This document shows, piece by piece, positions 46,431 to 54,081 of a DNA stretch of 64,000 nt. The translations under genes were made by a program, and so were the position numbers. Numbering within the stretch: the stretch's first letter is position 1; every line of letters begins with the position of its first letter. The DNA comes from Longilinea sp035560795. Its GTDB lineage: Bacteria > Chloroflexota > Anaerolineae > Anaerolineales > Anaerolineaceae. The stretch covers positions 1-64,000 of the forward strand of contig DATMYV010000016.1 of NCBI GenBank assembly GCA_035560795.1, read 5' to 3'. Under the pieces are notes generated by a model that worked only from the letters and a program-made list of their open reading frames with translations, had not been told where the DNA came from and searched no databases.

Positions 46431-48095
46431 ATGGATGACGGACCCTCTGCCACTGAATTGCTCAGCCAGATGTCGTTGTTTCGCGACCTGAGCGAAGAAC
46501 AGCTCGCAGAAATTGCCGAGTCCATCCCAACCCTGGTGCTTTCCAGGGATGGCGTGATTTACGAACAGGGCAGCGAAGCAGACTCGTTTTACATCATATT
46601 AAGCGGCCGAGTAAAAATTCAGATCCTTTCCAGGCAAGCGGAACGGACGCTGGGCATGCTTGACGAGGGCGATTACTTCGGCCAGGAAGCGCTTGAACAG
46701 GGCCAACTTCGTAAAACTTCAGCATCCGCGGTAACAGATATCGTTCTGTTGGTTCTCAGTGCTGATTTTATCAATGGGCTCATCGGACAGCACCCTGAGA
46801 TGAAGAAACGTTTTAAAATGATTGCCGACAGCTTTCATTTATTTGTCAGGATGGAGTTTCCGTGGCTTGGTCCTCGGGAAATCATTCATTTTATTGGCCG
46901 CCGCAGCCCGTTTTATTTGATCCCGCGTCTACTCCTGCCTGCACTGGGTACCTTATTATTGCTGCCACTGTGGATTTACCTATTTTCATCATCTCAATTG
47001 ACGATCTTCTTGTATTTGACGATATTAACCGCACTGCTGATTGTTGGATTAACAGTTTGGAATATTTTCGATTGGAGCAATGACTATTCCATCATCACCA
47101 ACCGGCGAGTACTGTTTCAGGAAAAGATCATCCTGATTTATGATAGCCGGCAGGAGGTGCCGCTGGATGCCGTACTGGCTAATGATGTCATCACCAATCA
47201 AATCGGCCGTTGGTTTGACTTCGGCGATCTGGTAATCCGTACCTATACTGGCGCGATCACTCTGCCGGGAATTCGTATGCCGGCTGAGGTAAAAAACCTG
47301 CTTGATAACCGGAGACAGCGCGCGCATCTGCACCGCCAGCGTAATCAACGGCAAACCATCCGCAGCACCATTCGCCAACAATTGGGATATGAGGAAGGCA
47401 GCCCTGAAACGGAATTATCTGAACAACCCATCGTGCCTACCGTCCATACGGGTACTCTGCCCAACGCATTATCCGATCTATTCATGCTCCGCCGTGATGT
47501 AAATGGAGTAATTACCTACCGGACTCATTGGTTTATTCTGTTGAAGAAAACATTCCTGCCAACCCTGCTGCATTTTTTGACATTACTTCTTCTCATCGCT
47601 CGTCTCGTAAATGTGTTTACATTACTCAGCGTGAAATCAACCGTTTTCTTTTGCCTGGGTCTCTTCCTTGTTTTCGGACTCTGGGCGCTTTACCAATATG
47701 TCGACTGGCGCAACGACCGGTATATTATCACTGACCGCGAATTGATCGATATTTACAAACAGCCTTTGAGAGTTGAGAACAAGCGGACGGCACCGCTGGA
47801 AAGCGTTCTCAGCATCGATTATGAGCGTCCCAACTTAATTCATCTAATCTTGAATTTTGGGACGGTTTACATCCGCATTGGTGAAGCATCCTTAACCTTT
47901 AATAATGTATTTAATCCCGCGGACGTACAACGCGAGATCTTTGAACGGTTTCTGAGTAAAAAATTGAACAAACAGCAGCAAGATGACGACGAGAATGAAC
48001 GCCGGGTTTCTGAGTGGCTGGAGATTTACCATCAGGAGGTTACCGGCCATGTGGATGGAGAAACATTAGATGACGAAGAAGAAGAAAACGAGTAA
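46431..48095 (+). CDS. Cyclic-nucleotide-binding domain with two membrane-linked bacterial PH domains
   Basis: A 554-residue protein. Residues ~15-130 are a CRP-type cyclic-nucleotide-binding domain (LFRDLSEEQLAEIA, YIILSGRVKIQ, DEGDYFGQEAL). Then two copies of a unit made of a hydrophobic hairpin and a bacterial PH domain: helices ~165-215 with DWSNDYSIITNRRVLFQEKI, and helices ~365-415 with DWRNDRYIITDRELIDIYKQ. The acidic tail ends EETLDDEEEENE-like. The classic cAMP contact sequence (GExA and RTA) is only partly kept (GQEAL), so the ligand is uncertain. The protein probably reads a cytoplasmic signal at the membrane. Confidence 0.85.
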   Translation: MDDGPSATELLSQMSLFRDLSEEQLAEIAESIPTLVLSRDGVIYEQGSEADSFYIILSGRVKIQILSRQAERTLGMLDEGDYFGQEALEQGQLRKTSASAVTDIVLLVLSADFINGLIGQHPEMKKRFKMIADSFHLFVRMEFPWLGPREIIHFIGRRSPFYLIPRLLLPALGTLLLLPLWIYLFSSSQLTIFLYLTILTALLIVGLTVWNIFDWSNDYSIITNRRVLFQEKIILIYDSRQEVPLDAVLANDVITNQIGRWFDFGDLVIRTYTGAITLPGIRMPAEVKNLLDNRRQRAHLHRQRNQRQTIRSTIRQQLGYEEGSPETELSEQPIVPTVHTGTLPNALSDLFMLRRDVNGVITYRTHWFILLKKTFLPTLLHFLTLLLLIARLVNVFTLLSVKSTVFFCLGLFLVFGLWALYQYVDWRNDRYIITDRELIDIYKQPLRVENKRTAPLESVLSIDYERPNLIHLILNFGTVYIRIGEASLTFNNVFNPADVQREIFERFLSKKLNKQQQDDDENERRVSEWLEIYHQEVTGHVDGETLDDEEEENE

Positions 48096-48142
48096 AATAG
48101 AGCCGTAAATAATAAGTTATCCGTTAAATTAAAAGAGTTGAA

Positions 48143-48652
48143 ATGGCCATCCGAGAAATTGTTTTTCTACCTGATCCCGTTTTACGGCGTAAGGCTCATA
48201 AAGTAACCCAATTTGATAATGACCTGCAAATACTTATTGACGATATGGTCGAAACAATGCGCGATGCGCCTGGAGTTGGATTGGCAGCTCCCCAGGTGAG
48301 CGTATCGCAGCGCGTTGTGGTGGTTGAATACGCCGAAAACGATGAAGAAGAGGATTCACCCAAGAAACTTTACGTGGTTGTCAATCCCGAAATTATTCAG
48401 CCGTCTGAAGAAACCGAACTTGGCATCGAAGGCTGCCTTTCGGTACCCGGGCTGGTAGGCGAGGTTGACCGCCACACGGCCATCACCATTAAGGCGCAAA
48501 ACCGCCGCGGGCAGCCCTTGAAGATCAAGGCAAGCGGCTGGTTGGCTCGCATTTTTCAGCATGAGATCGACCACCTCGACGGAGTCATTTACACAGATCG
48601 CGCCACGCGGGTCTGGAAACCGCGCGAGGGAGAAGAAGTGCCGGTCGATTAA
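48143..48652 (+). CDS. def: Peptide deformylase
   Basis: Removes the formyl group from new proteins using a ferrous or zinc ion. All three motifs are exact: GVGLAAPQ (GxGLAAPQ) near 45, EGCLSVP (EGCLS) near 98 and QHEIDHLDG (HExxH) near 138. A short acidic insert NDEEEDSPKK sits in the usual variable loop. 169 residues, normal length. recF starts one base after its stop, so the two genes are translationally coupled. Confidence 0.97.
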   Translation: MAIREIVFLPDPVLRRKAHKVTQFDNDLQILIDDMVETMRDAPGVGLAAPQVSVSQRVVVVEYAENDEEEDSPKKLYVVVNPEIIQPSEETELGIEGCLSVPGLVGEVDRHTAITIKAQNRRGQPLKIKASGWLARIFQHEIDHLDGVIYTDRATRVWKPREGEEVPVD

Positions 48653-48653
48653 T

Positions 48654-49856
48654 ATGCACCTGACGCATTTATCGCTGACGAATTTTCGCGCGTTCTCCCG
48701 CCTGGACATCGATTTGCCTGGGCGGATTCTTTTGCTTGTGGGCAACAACGCACAGGGCAAAACCAGCCTGTTGGAAGCTGTATATTACCTGGCAACTTTC
48801 AGCTCGTTTCACGCGCAAAACGACCGGCAGCTAATCAACTTCATCGCCGGACAGGATACGCAGGCCGTATCGCGTCTGGTGGCAGACTATCAGAGCGGTC
48901 ACCACAAACACCGTCTGGAAGTCCGGCTTATCCAGGACGCCGTTGGCGCCAATGGATCGCGACTGCGCAAAGAAATTTTAGTTGACGGCGTAAAACGCTC
49001 AGCCAATGAGGCTTTAGGAAAGTTTACCGCGGTGATCTTTCTGCCGCAAATGACACGCATACTCGAAGGCAGTCCAGAGGAAAGGCGCCGTTATTTAAAT
49101 CTGGCCATCTCGCAAGCCGTTCCGGGTTATGCCCAGGCGTTATCGGATTATGCCCAGGCAATTTCGCAACGCAATGCTCTGCTGAAACAACTCAACGAAC
49201 GCGGCGGCGACCCAATGCAGCTGGCTTACTGGGACGAAATGATCGCCTCCCAAGGAGCGGTACTTATCTTCAACCGCATCCATGCAATTCAGGAACTCGA
49301 ACGACTGGCCGCCCGGACTCATGACCGGTTAACACACGGCTCTGAGGTGCTGCGCCTGGTTTACCAGCCGTCCTATGACCCTTTACCCATGCCGGAAGGG
49401 CAATTTGCTCTTCCAATGCAGACGTCGCCGCAACGCAGCAGTTTCAACGTCGAAAAAATCCGACAAGGTTTTTTACAGCGTCTGGCGACGGTACGCATTG
49501 AAGAAATCGCGCGCGGTGTCACAACCGTTGGCCCCCACCGGGATGAAATTCGCTTTCTGAGCAACGGAATTGATCTGAGCGACTTTGGCTCGCGGGGGCA
49601 GGTTCGCACGACCCTGCTTTCGCTCAAACTGGCCGAAGTGGATTGGTTAAAGGAAAAGACAGGTCATTGGCCGGTGCTGCTGCTCGATGAAACGCTAGCC
49701 GAATTGGATTTACAGCGGCGGGCCGATTTGCTGGAATATTTGAGCAATTGCGAGCAAGCCCTGCTCACCACCACCGATTTGCATCTCTTCAACGAAGTTT
49801 TTATCAATCAGTGCCAGATTTGCCGTGTTGAAAGCGGCATTGTGACCCTGGAATAA
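48654..49856 (+). CDS. recF: DNA replication and repair protein RecF
   Basis: SMC-like ATPase that helps load RecA at gaps. 400 residues: N-terminal LTHLSLTNFRAFSRLDIDLP, Walker A GNNAQGKTSLLEA near 30, the family signature YLATFSSFHAQNDRQLINF, and Walker B with LLLDETLAELDLQRR near 345. The ATG at 48654 lies one base after the def stop; the longer frame would lie inside def. It is not next to dnaA/dnaN/gyrB, its usual place in many bacteria. Convergent with rsmG, one base between the stops. Confidence 0.95.
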   Translation: MHLTHLSLTNFRAFSRLDIDLPGRILLLVGNNAQGKTSLLEAVYYLATFSSFHAQNDRQLINFIAGQDTQAVSRLVADYQSGHHKHRLEVRLIQDAVGANGSRLRKEILVDGVKRSANEALGKFTAVIFLPQMTRILEGSPEERRRYLNLAISQAVPGYAQALSDYAQAISQRNALLKQLNERGGDPMQLAYWDEMIASQGAVLIFNRIHAIQELERLAARTHDRLTHGSEVLRLVYQPSYDPLPMPEGQFALPMQTSPQRSSFNVEKIRQGFLQRLATVRIEEIARGVTTVGPHRDEIRFLSNGIDLSDFGSRGQVRTTLLSLKLAEVDWLKEKTGHWPVLLLDETLAELDLQRRADLLEYLSNCEQALLTTTDLHLFNEVFINQCQICRVESGIVTLE

Positions 49857-50567
49857 TTACAAGGCTTTCTTCGCAGCCACACCAACCCGGCGCGGAAATT
49901 GCGGCGGCGTACCGGCAATTTTGTCGATTATCACCAGGTACCGATCTTCGGCGATGCCTGGCAGCAATACCGGTTTGAGCATGCGAATGCGCCCGCCCAG
50001 CAGTTTGATGGCACGGTCAGCCTGTTGGGCTTCAGCCGGGCCGCCCTCACCTTTTTGCGCCAACACGCTACCCCCCACCCGCACCAGGGGTAACAAATAT
50101 TCCACCAAAACCGGCAGATTAGCCACTGCCCGCGCCACCGCCCAATCATATTGCTCGCGGTGTGCAGGGGCCTGACCTAATTCTTCAGCGCGGACTTGCA
50201 TAACCTGAACTTTTTCAAGCTCGAGTTCCTGCACAACCATCCGGCAAAAGTCAGCCTTTTTTCCAACCGATTCAACCAAGGTTAATTGCATGGCAGGCAG
50301 CATAATCTTTAAGGGAATACCGGGGAAACCCGCACCCGTTCCGACATCAATCAGGCGGCCGGGCGGATTATCGTACCAGATTTGCAGACAGGAAAGCGAA
50401 TCCAAAAAATGTTTTATCCGCACGCCATCCACATCCCTCACAGCCGTTAGATTGATGCGAGCATTCCACTCCATGAGCAATTGCTCATAGCGTTTGAAGG
50501 CAGCCGTCTGCCGGGCGGTCAGATTTATTCCAAGCAACGATTGGATTTCTTTATGCAATTTTTCCAT
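49857..50567 (-). CDS. rsmG: 16S rRNA (guanine-527 N7) methyltransferase
   Basis: Methylates G527 in the 530 loop of 16S rRNA. 236 residues; the SAM motif VGTGAGFPGIPLKIMLP is near 78 and the GidB block LTLVESVGKKADFCRMV follows. The N-terminal YEQLLMEWNARINLTAVRD is typical. Ends with a basic GVAAKKAL tail. Start ATG at 50567 with AGG five bases upstream. It is divergent from the secreted-protein gene at 50649. Confidence 0.96.
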   Translation of the reverse strand: MEKLHKEIQSLLGINLTARQTAAFKRYEQLLMEWNARINLTAVRDVDGVRIKHFLDSLSCLQIWYDNPPGRLIDVGTGAGFPGIPLKIMLPAMQLTLVESVGKKADFCRMVVQELELEKVQVMQVRAEELGQAPAHREQYDWAVARAVANLPVLVEYLLPLVRVGGSVLAQKGEGGPAEAQQADRAIKLLGGRIRMLKPVLLPGIAEDRYLVIIDKIAGTPPQFPRRVGVAAKKAL

Positions 50568-50636
50568 GCCAGCCTAATTATACCTGTGGAAACGAACTGA
50601 AAAGTGCCAGCGGTCGGCGGAAAACACTTCATTTGT

Positions 50637-50642
50637 TACAAT
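50637..50642 (+). promoter_or_regulatory. -10 box for leaderless mRNA of the secreted protein
   Basis: TACAAT, six bases, then the ATG at 50649. No Shine-Dalgarno is present. Confidence 0.5.
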
Positions 50643-50648
50643 AGAAAA

Positions 50649-51665
50649 ATGAAGACGAGAAAAATATCAATCGCTTTCGTGGCTGTGTTGGTCTTAATTA
50701 CCCAGTATATCGGACAAAAACCATTTTCGGTCACCGCTGACAGCGGCCAGATTGTATATCTTCCGATTGTTCAACGACAGATTAGAACCGGGCCAAGCCT
50801 GGAAAACTGCCCCATCCTGCCAGCAGACAATATTTGGAATGCACCCATCGACAGCATGCCAGTTGACCCGAACTCAGCCGCATACATTCAAACGATTGGC
50901 GGTAATAATCATTTTCATCTGGATTTTGGTTCAGGTTTATGGGATGGCGGCCCAATCGGCATCCCTTACGATGTCGTCGATGCCAATCAACCTAAGGTGA
51001 ATGTATCCTTCGACTATGAGGATGAATCCGATCCAGGCCCCTACCCGATCCCCTTGAATCCGCACATTGAAGGCGGCCCCAATAGCAGCGGCGACCGGCA
51101 TATTCTCATCCTGGACCGCAGCGCATGCATGCTTTATGAGCTCTATAGTGCATACCAGACGGAAGAAGTCTGGCAGGCTGGTTCAGGTGCGATCTATGAT
51201 CTGAATTCGAACGGTTTGCGGCCGGCTGGTTGGACGTCAGCCGATGCGGCCGGTTTGGCGATCCTGCCGGGATTGGTCCGTTACGATGAGGTCGCGTCCG
51301 GCAAAATCCTGCATGCCATCCGTTTTACCGTTCCACAAACCCGCCGTGCATATGTTTGGCCGGCCCGGCATTTCGCATCTTCTCTTACCGGTCAGCAATA
51401 TCCGCCGATGGGGCAGCGCTTCCGGTTGCGAGCTTCGTTCGATATCACTTCCTTTGAGCCTCAAATCCAGGTGATCCTTCAAGCGATGAAGACTTATGGC
51501 ATCATTCTGGCCGATAACGGCAGCCCCTGGTACATCTCCGGCGTTCCGGATGAGCGCTGGGACAATGACGTTTTGCATAATATCGATACGCTCAAAGGTT
51601 CCGATTTCGAGGCAGTCGATGTCTCCAGTTTGATGGTCGATGCGAATTCCGGTCAGGCGCGCTAA
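50649..51665 (+). CDS. Secreted protein of unknown function
   Basis: A 338-residue protein with a classic signal peptide (KTRK, then ISIAFVAVLVLITQYIG). The mature part is rich in Gly, Pro and aromatic residues, with ENCPILPADNIWNAPIDSMP, GDRHILILDRSACMLYELYS and a late LQAMKTYGIILADNGSPWYI. This order is seen in bacterial secreted proteins of unknown role; I do not recognise a catalytic motif, though several His/Asp residues could bind metal. The ATG at 50649 is 15 codons inside the open frame and is chosen from the signal peptide and the -10 box. The PIG-L gene starts 11 bases later. Confidence 0.72.
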   Translation: MKTRKISIAFVAVLVLITQYIGQKPFSVTADSGQIVYLPIVQRQIRTGPSLENCPILPADNIWNAPIDSMPVDPNSAAYIQTIGGNNHFHLDFGSGLWDGGPIGIPYDVVDANQPKVNVSFDYEDESDPGPYPIPLNPHIEGGPNSSGDRHILILDRSACMLYELYSAYQTEEVWQAGSGAIYDLNSNGLRPAGWTSADAAGLAILPGLVRYDEVASGKILHAIRFTVPQTRRAYVWPARHFASSLTGQQYPPMGQRFRLRASFDITSFEPQIQVILQAMKTYGIILADNGSPWYISGVPDERWDNDVLHNIDTLKGSDFEAVDVSSLMVDANSGQAR

Positions 51666-51676
51666 AATAAGCAACG

Positions 51677-52417
51677 ATGGGTCCCCATTGGATTTACCTA
51701 TCGCCTCACCTCGATGACGTTGCCCTCTCGTGCGGCGGCATCATCCGGTCGCAGGTCCAGGCAGGCAACCGTGTAGAAATTTGGACAATTTTCGCTGGCA
51801 ATCCGCCTGCTGGGAACAAACCGCCATTCGCGTTGAGTCTGGAGGAGCGTTGGCAGACAGGTCGAAATTCCACGGTTGCCCGGCGCGCTGAAGATATAAA
51901 AGCCTGCGAAATACTCAATGCCCAGCCTGTCCATTTTGACTTGCCGGATTGCATTTACCGCCGTTTGCCAGACGGACGCCCGCTGATTGACGGAGAAGCT
52001 GATCTATGGCAGCCCATACCCTCTGGCGAGCAATTGTTGGTGGAACAGATCGCCAGCCAAATCGCAGCACGAATGCCGCCTCGCTGCAGACTGGTCATCC
52101 CGCTTTCGATGGGCGATCACATCGATCACCGCCTTGTACGCGCAGCCGGGCTGTGTGTCAAACCTATCCTCTATTTTTACGCGGATTATCCCTATTCCGC
52201 CCGGTCTGGAGCAAATCTTAATCGGTATACCGATCCGAATTGGCAGGAAAAGAACTTCTCTGTTTCTAAATCAGCCTTTACAGCCTGGCAAACTGCCATC
52301 GCCTGTTATGAATCCCAAATCACATCCTTATGGGTTGGTCTGGAGGAAATGCATGAATCCCTGGCTGGATATTATTCCTCCGGCGGCGGAAAAGCTTTGT
52401 GGATAAAAACAGAATAA
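51677..52417 (+). CDS. PIG-L family deacetylase
   Basis: A 246-residue zinc-dependent LmbE/PIG-L fold enzyme. The metal motif SPHLDDVALSCGG (PHxDD) is at residues 9-21 and the second His set in GDHIDHRLVRAAG near 155. Family members remove acetyl groups from N-acetylglucosamine conjugates. It follows the secreted-protein gene by 11 bases and is likely co-transcribed. No signal peptide, so it acts in the cytoplasm. Substrate unknown. Confidence 0.9.
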   Translation: MGPHWIYLSPHLDDVALSCGGIIRSQVQAGNRVEIWTIFAGNPPAGNKPPFALSLEERWQTGRNSTVARRAEDIKACEILNAQPVHFDLPDCIYRRLPDGRPLIDGEADLWQPIPSGEQLLVEQIASQIAARMPPRCRLVIPLSMGDHIDHRLVRAAGLCVKPILYFYADYPYSARSGANLNRYTDPNWQEKNFSVSKSAFTAWQTAIACYESQITSLWVGLEEMHESLAGYYSSGGGKALWIKTE

Positions 52418-52453
52418 AAGTTCTTGCGTATATATTTCTGAAATCTTCTGTGC

Positions 52454-52459
52454 TATACT
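52454..52459 (+). promoter_or_regulatory. -10 box for leaderless mRNA of the 52.5-60.9 kb operon
   Basis: TATACT, six bases, then the ATG at 52466. No Shine-Dalgarno is present, and no terminator or promoter is obvious within the following genes. Confidence 0.55.
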
Positions 52460-52465
52460 GTTACC

Positions 52466-52714
52466 ATGCAGGCAGACCGTACCTATTGGTCGGCTTGGGT
52501 TCGAATCTTGCACCGGTGGGGGATAGGTGAACCATTTGCAACGCTTCTCGAAACCACCGGCCCGCTTAAAATCCTTTTTGCACAGCTGGTTTACCTTGGA
52601 CAGCCGCTACTCAGCGGCGGCAGCCAAAAATGGCAGGCTTTTGCCAGCCTGTTGGAAAATGAAGCCGAAAGCCGGTCCTTTGCCGCATTTATCCGTCAGG
52701 AGGAAGCCCAGTAA
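52466..52714 (+). CDS. Small Trp-rich protein, first gene of the DUF6754-MutL operon
   Basis: An unrecognised 82-residue soluble protein with three early tryptophans (TYWSAWVRILHRWGIGEPFA), a hydrophobic central helix (LKILFAQLVYLGQPLL) and a charged C-terminal helix (SLLENEAESRSFAAFIRQEE). Its TAA stop overlaps the next ATG by one base (TAATG), so it is coupled to the DUF6754-type gene. The composition suggests a peripheral or partner protein of the membrane subunits. Confidence 0.7.
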   Translation: MQADRTYWSAWVRILHRWGIGEPFATLLETTGPLKILFAQLVYLGQPLLSGGSQKWQAFASLLENEAESRSFAAFIRQEEAQ

Positions 52715-53463
52715 TGAGCATTGAAAGCATCGCTGGCCTGTTCATCGTTGTGGTTGGATTAGGGTTAATCGCCTTTTTTTCACTCCCCAGGATGAACAAG
52801 ACAAAACCCGTCTTCCGTCCTATTCCCGCTTTTCAGCGCCTGCGCCGAGGCATCGGTCTGGCCGTTGAACAGGGCACCCGCCTCCACATTTCATTGGGTA
52901 AGGGCGATTTATTAAGCAGCAACAACTCTTCCGCTCTGGTTGGGCTGACCACGCTGGAACGTATTGCCCGGTTGAGTACCGCCAGCGATCGTCCCACAAT
53001 CGCAACCTCTGGCAACGGCAGCCTCGCCATCCTCAGCCAGGATAGCCTCCACGCTGCATACCGGATTGCGAATGCCACTGAACAATACGATCCAGATCGC
53101 GGCCGTTTGGCTGGTCCAACGCCGTTTTCGTATATCGCAGGTATGCTGCCCGTCGTACGCAACGAGCATGTATCGACTCACCTGTTAATTGGCAATTTTG
53201 GCCCCGAGATAGGCATCGTCACCGATGAAGCTGGACAGCAATCCTCCTTTACCCTTGCTTCAAGCGATTCCCTGCCCGCTCAGGCGGTTTTATATGCAAC
53301 CGCCCAGGAACCGTTAATTGGCGAAGAACTCTATGCCATTCCGGCATATTTGCAAGCAGGCACCATTTATAATGCCAGCGTTCGTGCCCAAGATGTTTTA
53401 CGGTGGGTTTTAGCTGGCGCTATTTTAGTGGGTGCCATTCTCAAATTGGTGGGGGTTTTATGA
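52714..53463 (+). CDS. DUF6754-type membrane protein
   Basis: A 249-residue protein with one transmembrane helix at each end (about 5-24 and 226-247) and a soluble domain between. Signature stretches: RRGIGLAVEQGTRLHISLGK, ALVGLTTLERIARLSTASDR and FSYIAGMLPVVRNEHVSTHL. This matches what I know of the DUF6754 family, which has no assigned function. AGGAGG precedes the ATG. The next gene overlaps it by four bases (ATGA). Confidence 0.8.
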   Translation: MSIESIAGLFIVVVGLGLIAFFSLPRMNKTKPVFRPIPAFQRLRRGIGLAVEQGTRLHISLGKGDLLSSNNSSALVGLTTLERIARLSTASDRPTIATSGNGSLAILSQDSLHAAYRIANATEQYDPDRGRLAGPTPFSYIAGMLPVVRNEHVSTHLLIGNFGPEIGIVTDEAGQQSSFTLASSDSLPAQAVLYATAQEPLIGEELYAIPAYLQAGTIYNASVRAQDVLRWVLAGAILVGAILKLVGVL

Positions 53464-54077
53464 GAAATCCCGTCGCTACAGCCATCGCAATCGCCGTAGG
53501 CTTGACGATCCTGGCCGGTTACTTCATTCCACTTGGCATTCTCACCAATGTACGCACCTATTTATTGGATTGGGCGATTGGCCTGGCAGGTATGGCGTCG
53601 CTGGTTGCGATCATCAACCTCCTCATGGTACACGCTCGAAAGGTGCGCGATCAACGCGAACCTGACCGTTACAGCATTTTCTTGATCCTGGCATTCCTCG
53701 CAACCTTCATCGCCGGGATTGTCCTTGGCCCGGCTTCCAGCGTTTTTCACAACATCATCACCTCCATTCAAATTCCAATCGAAGCAAGCTTGATGGCGGT
53801 TTTAGCCATCAGTTTGACGTATGCCAGTTTGCGGCTGTTCAAGCGCCGGAAAGGCTGGATGGCTGTTCTATTTGTGGTCAGCACGGTCGTTTTCCTGATC
53901 ATCGGCAGCGGGTTCCTAACCTTCGGGTCACAGGTTCCACTGCTGCGGGAATTATTGGGGGCCATCAATATGCTTCCCATTGCCGGTGCACGTGGCATTC
54001 TACTCGGGATTGCCCTGGGCGGCCTGACTACTGGTTTACGCATTTTACTGGGCGCCGACCGCCCATACAGTGGATAA
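53460..54077 (+). CDS. Polytopic membrane protein
   Basis: A 205-residue protein with about six hydrophobic helices (7-27, 37-57, 73-95, 106-123, 133-151, 170-190). It has no motif I recognise. The ATG at 53460 overlaps the stop of the DUF6754-type gene; the frame is open 19 codons upstream but that lies inside the previous gene. The last bases overlap a possible GTG start of the next gene. Probably an integral part of the same complex. Confidence 0.78.
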   Translation: MRNPVATAIAIAVGLTILAGYFIPLGILTNVRTYLLDWAIGLAGMASLVAIINLLMVHARKVRDQREPDRYSIFLILAFLATFIAGIVLGPASSVFHNIITSIQIPIEASLMAVLAISLTYASLRLFKRRKGWMAVLFVVSTVVFLIIGSGFLTFGSQVPLLRELLGAINMLPIAGARGILLGIALGGLTTGLRILLGADRPYSG

Positions 54078-54081
54078 GCCC

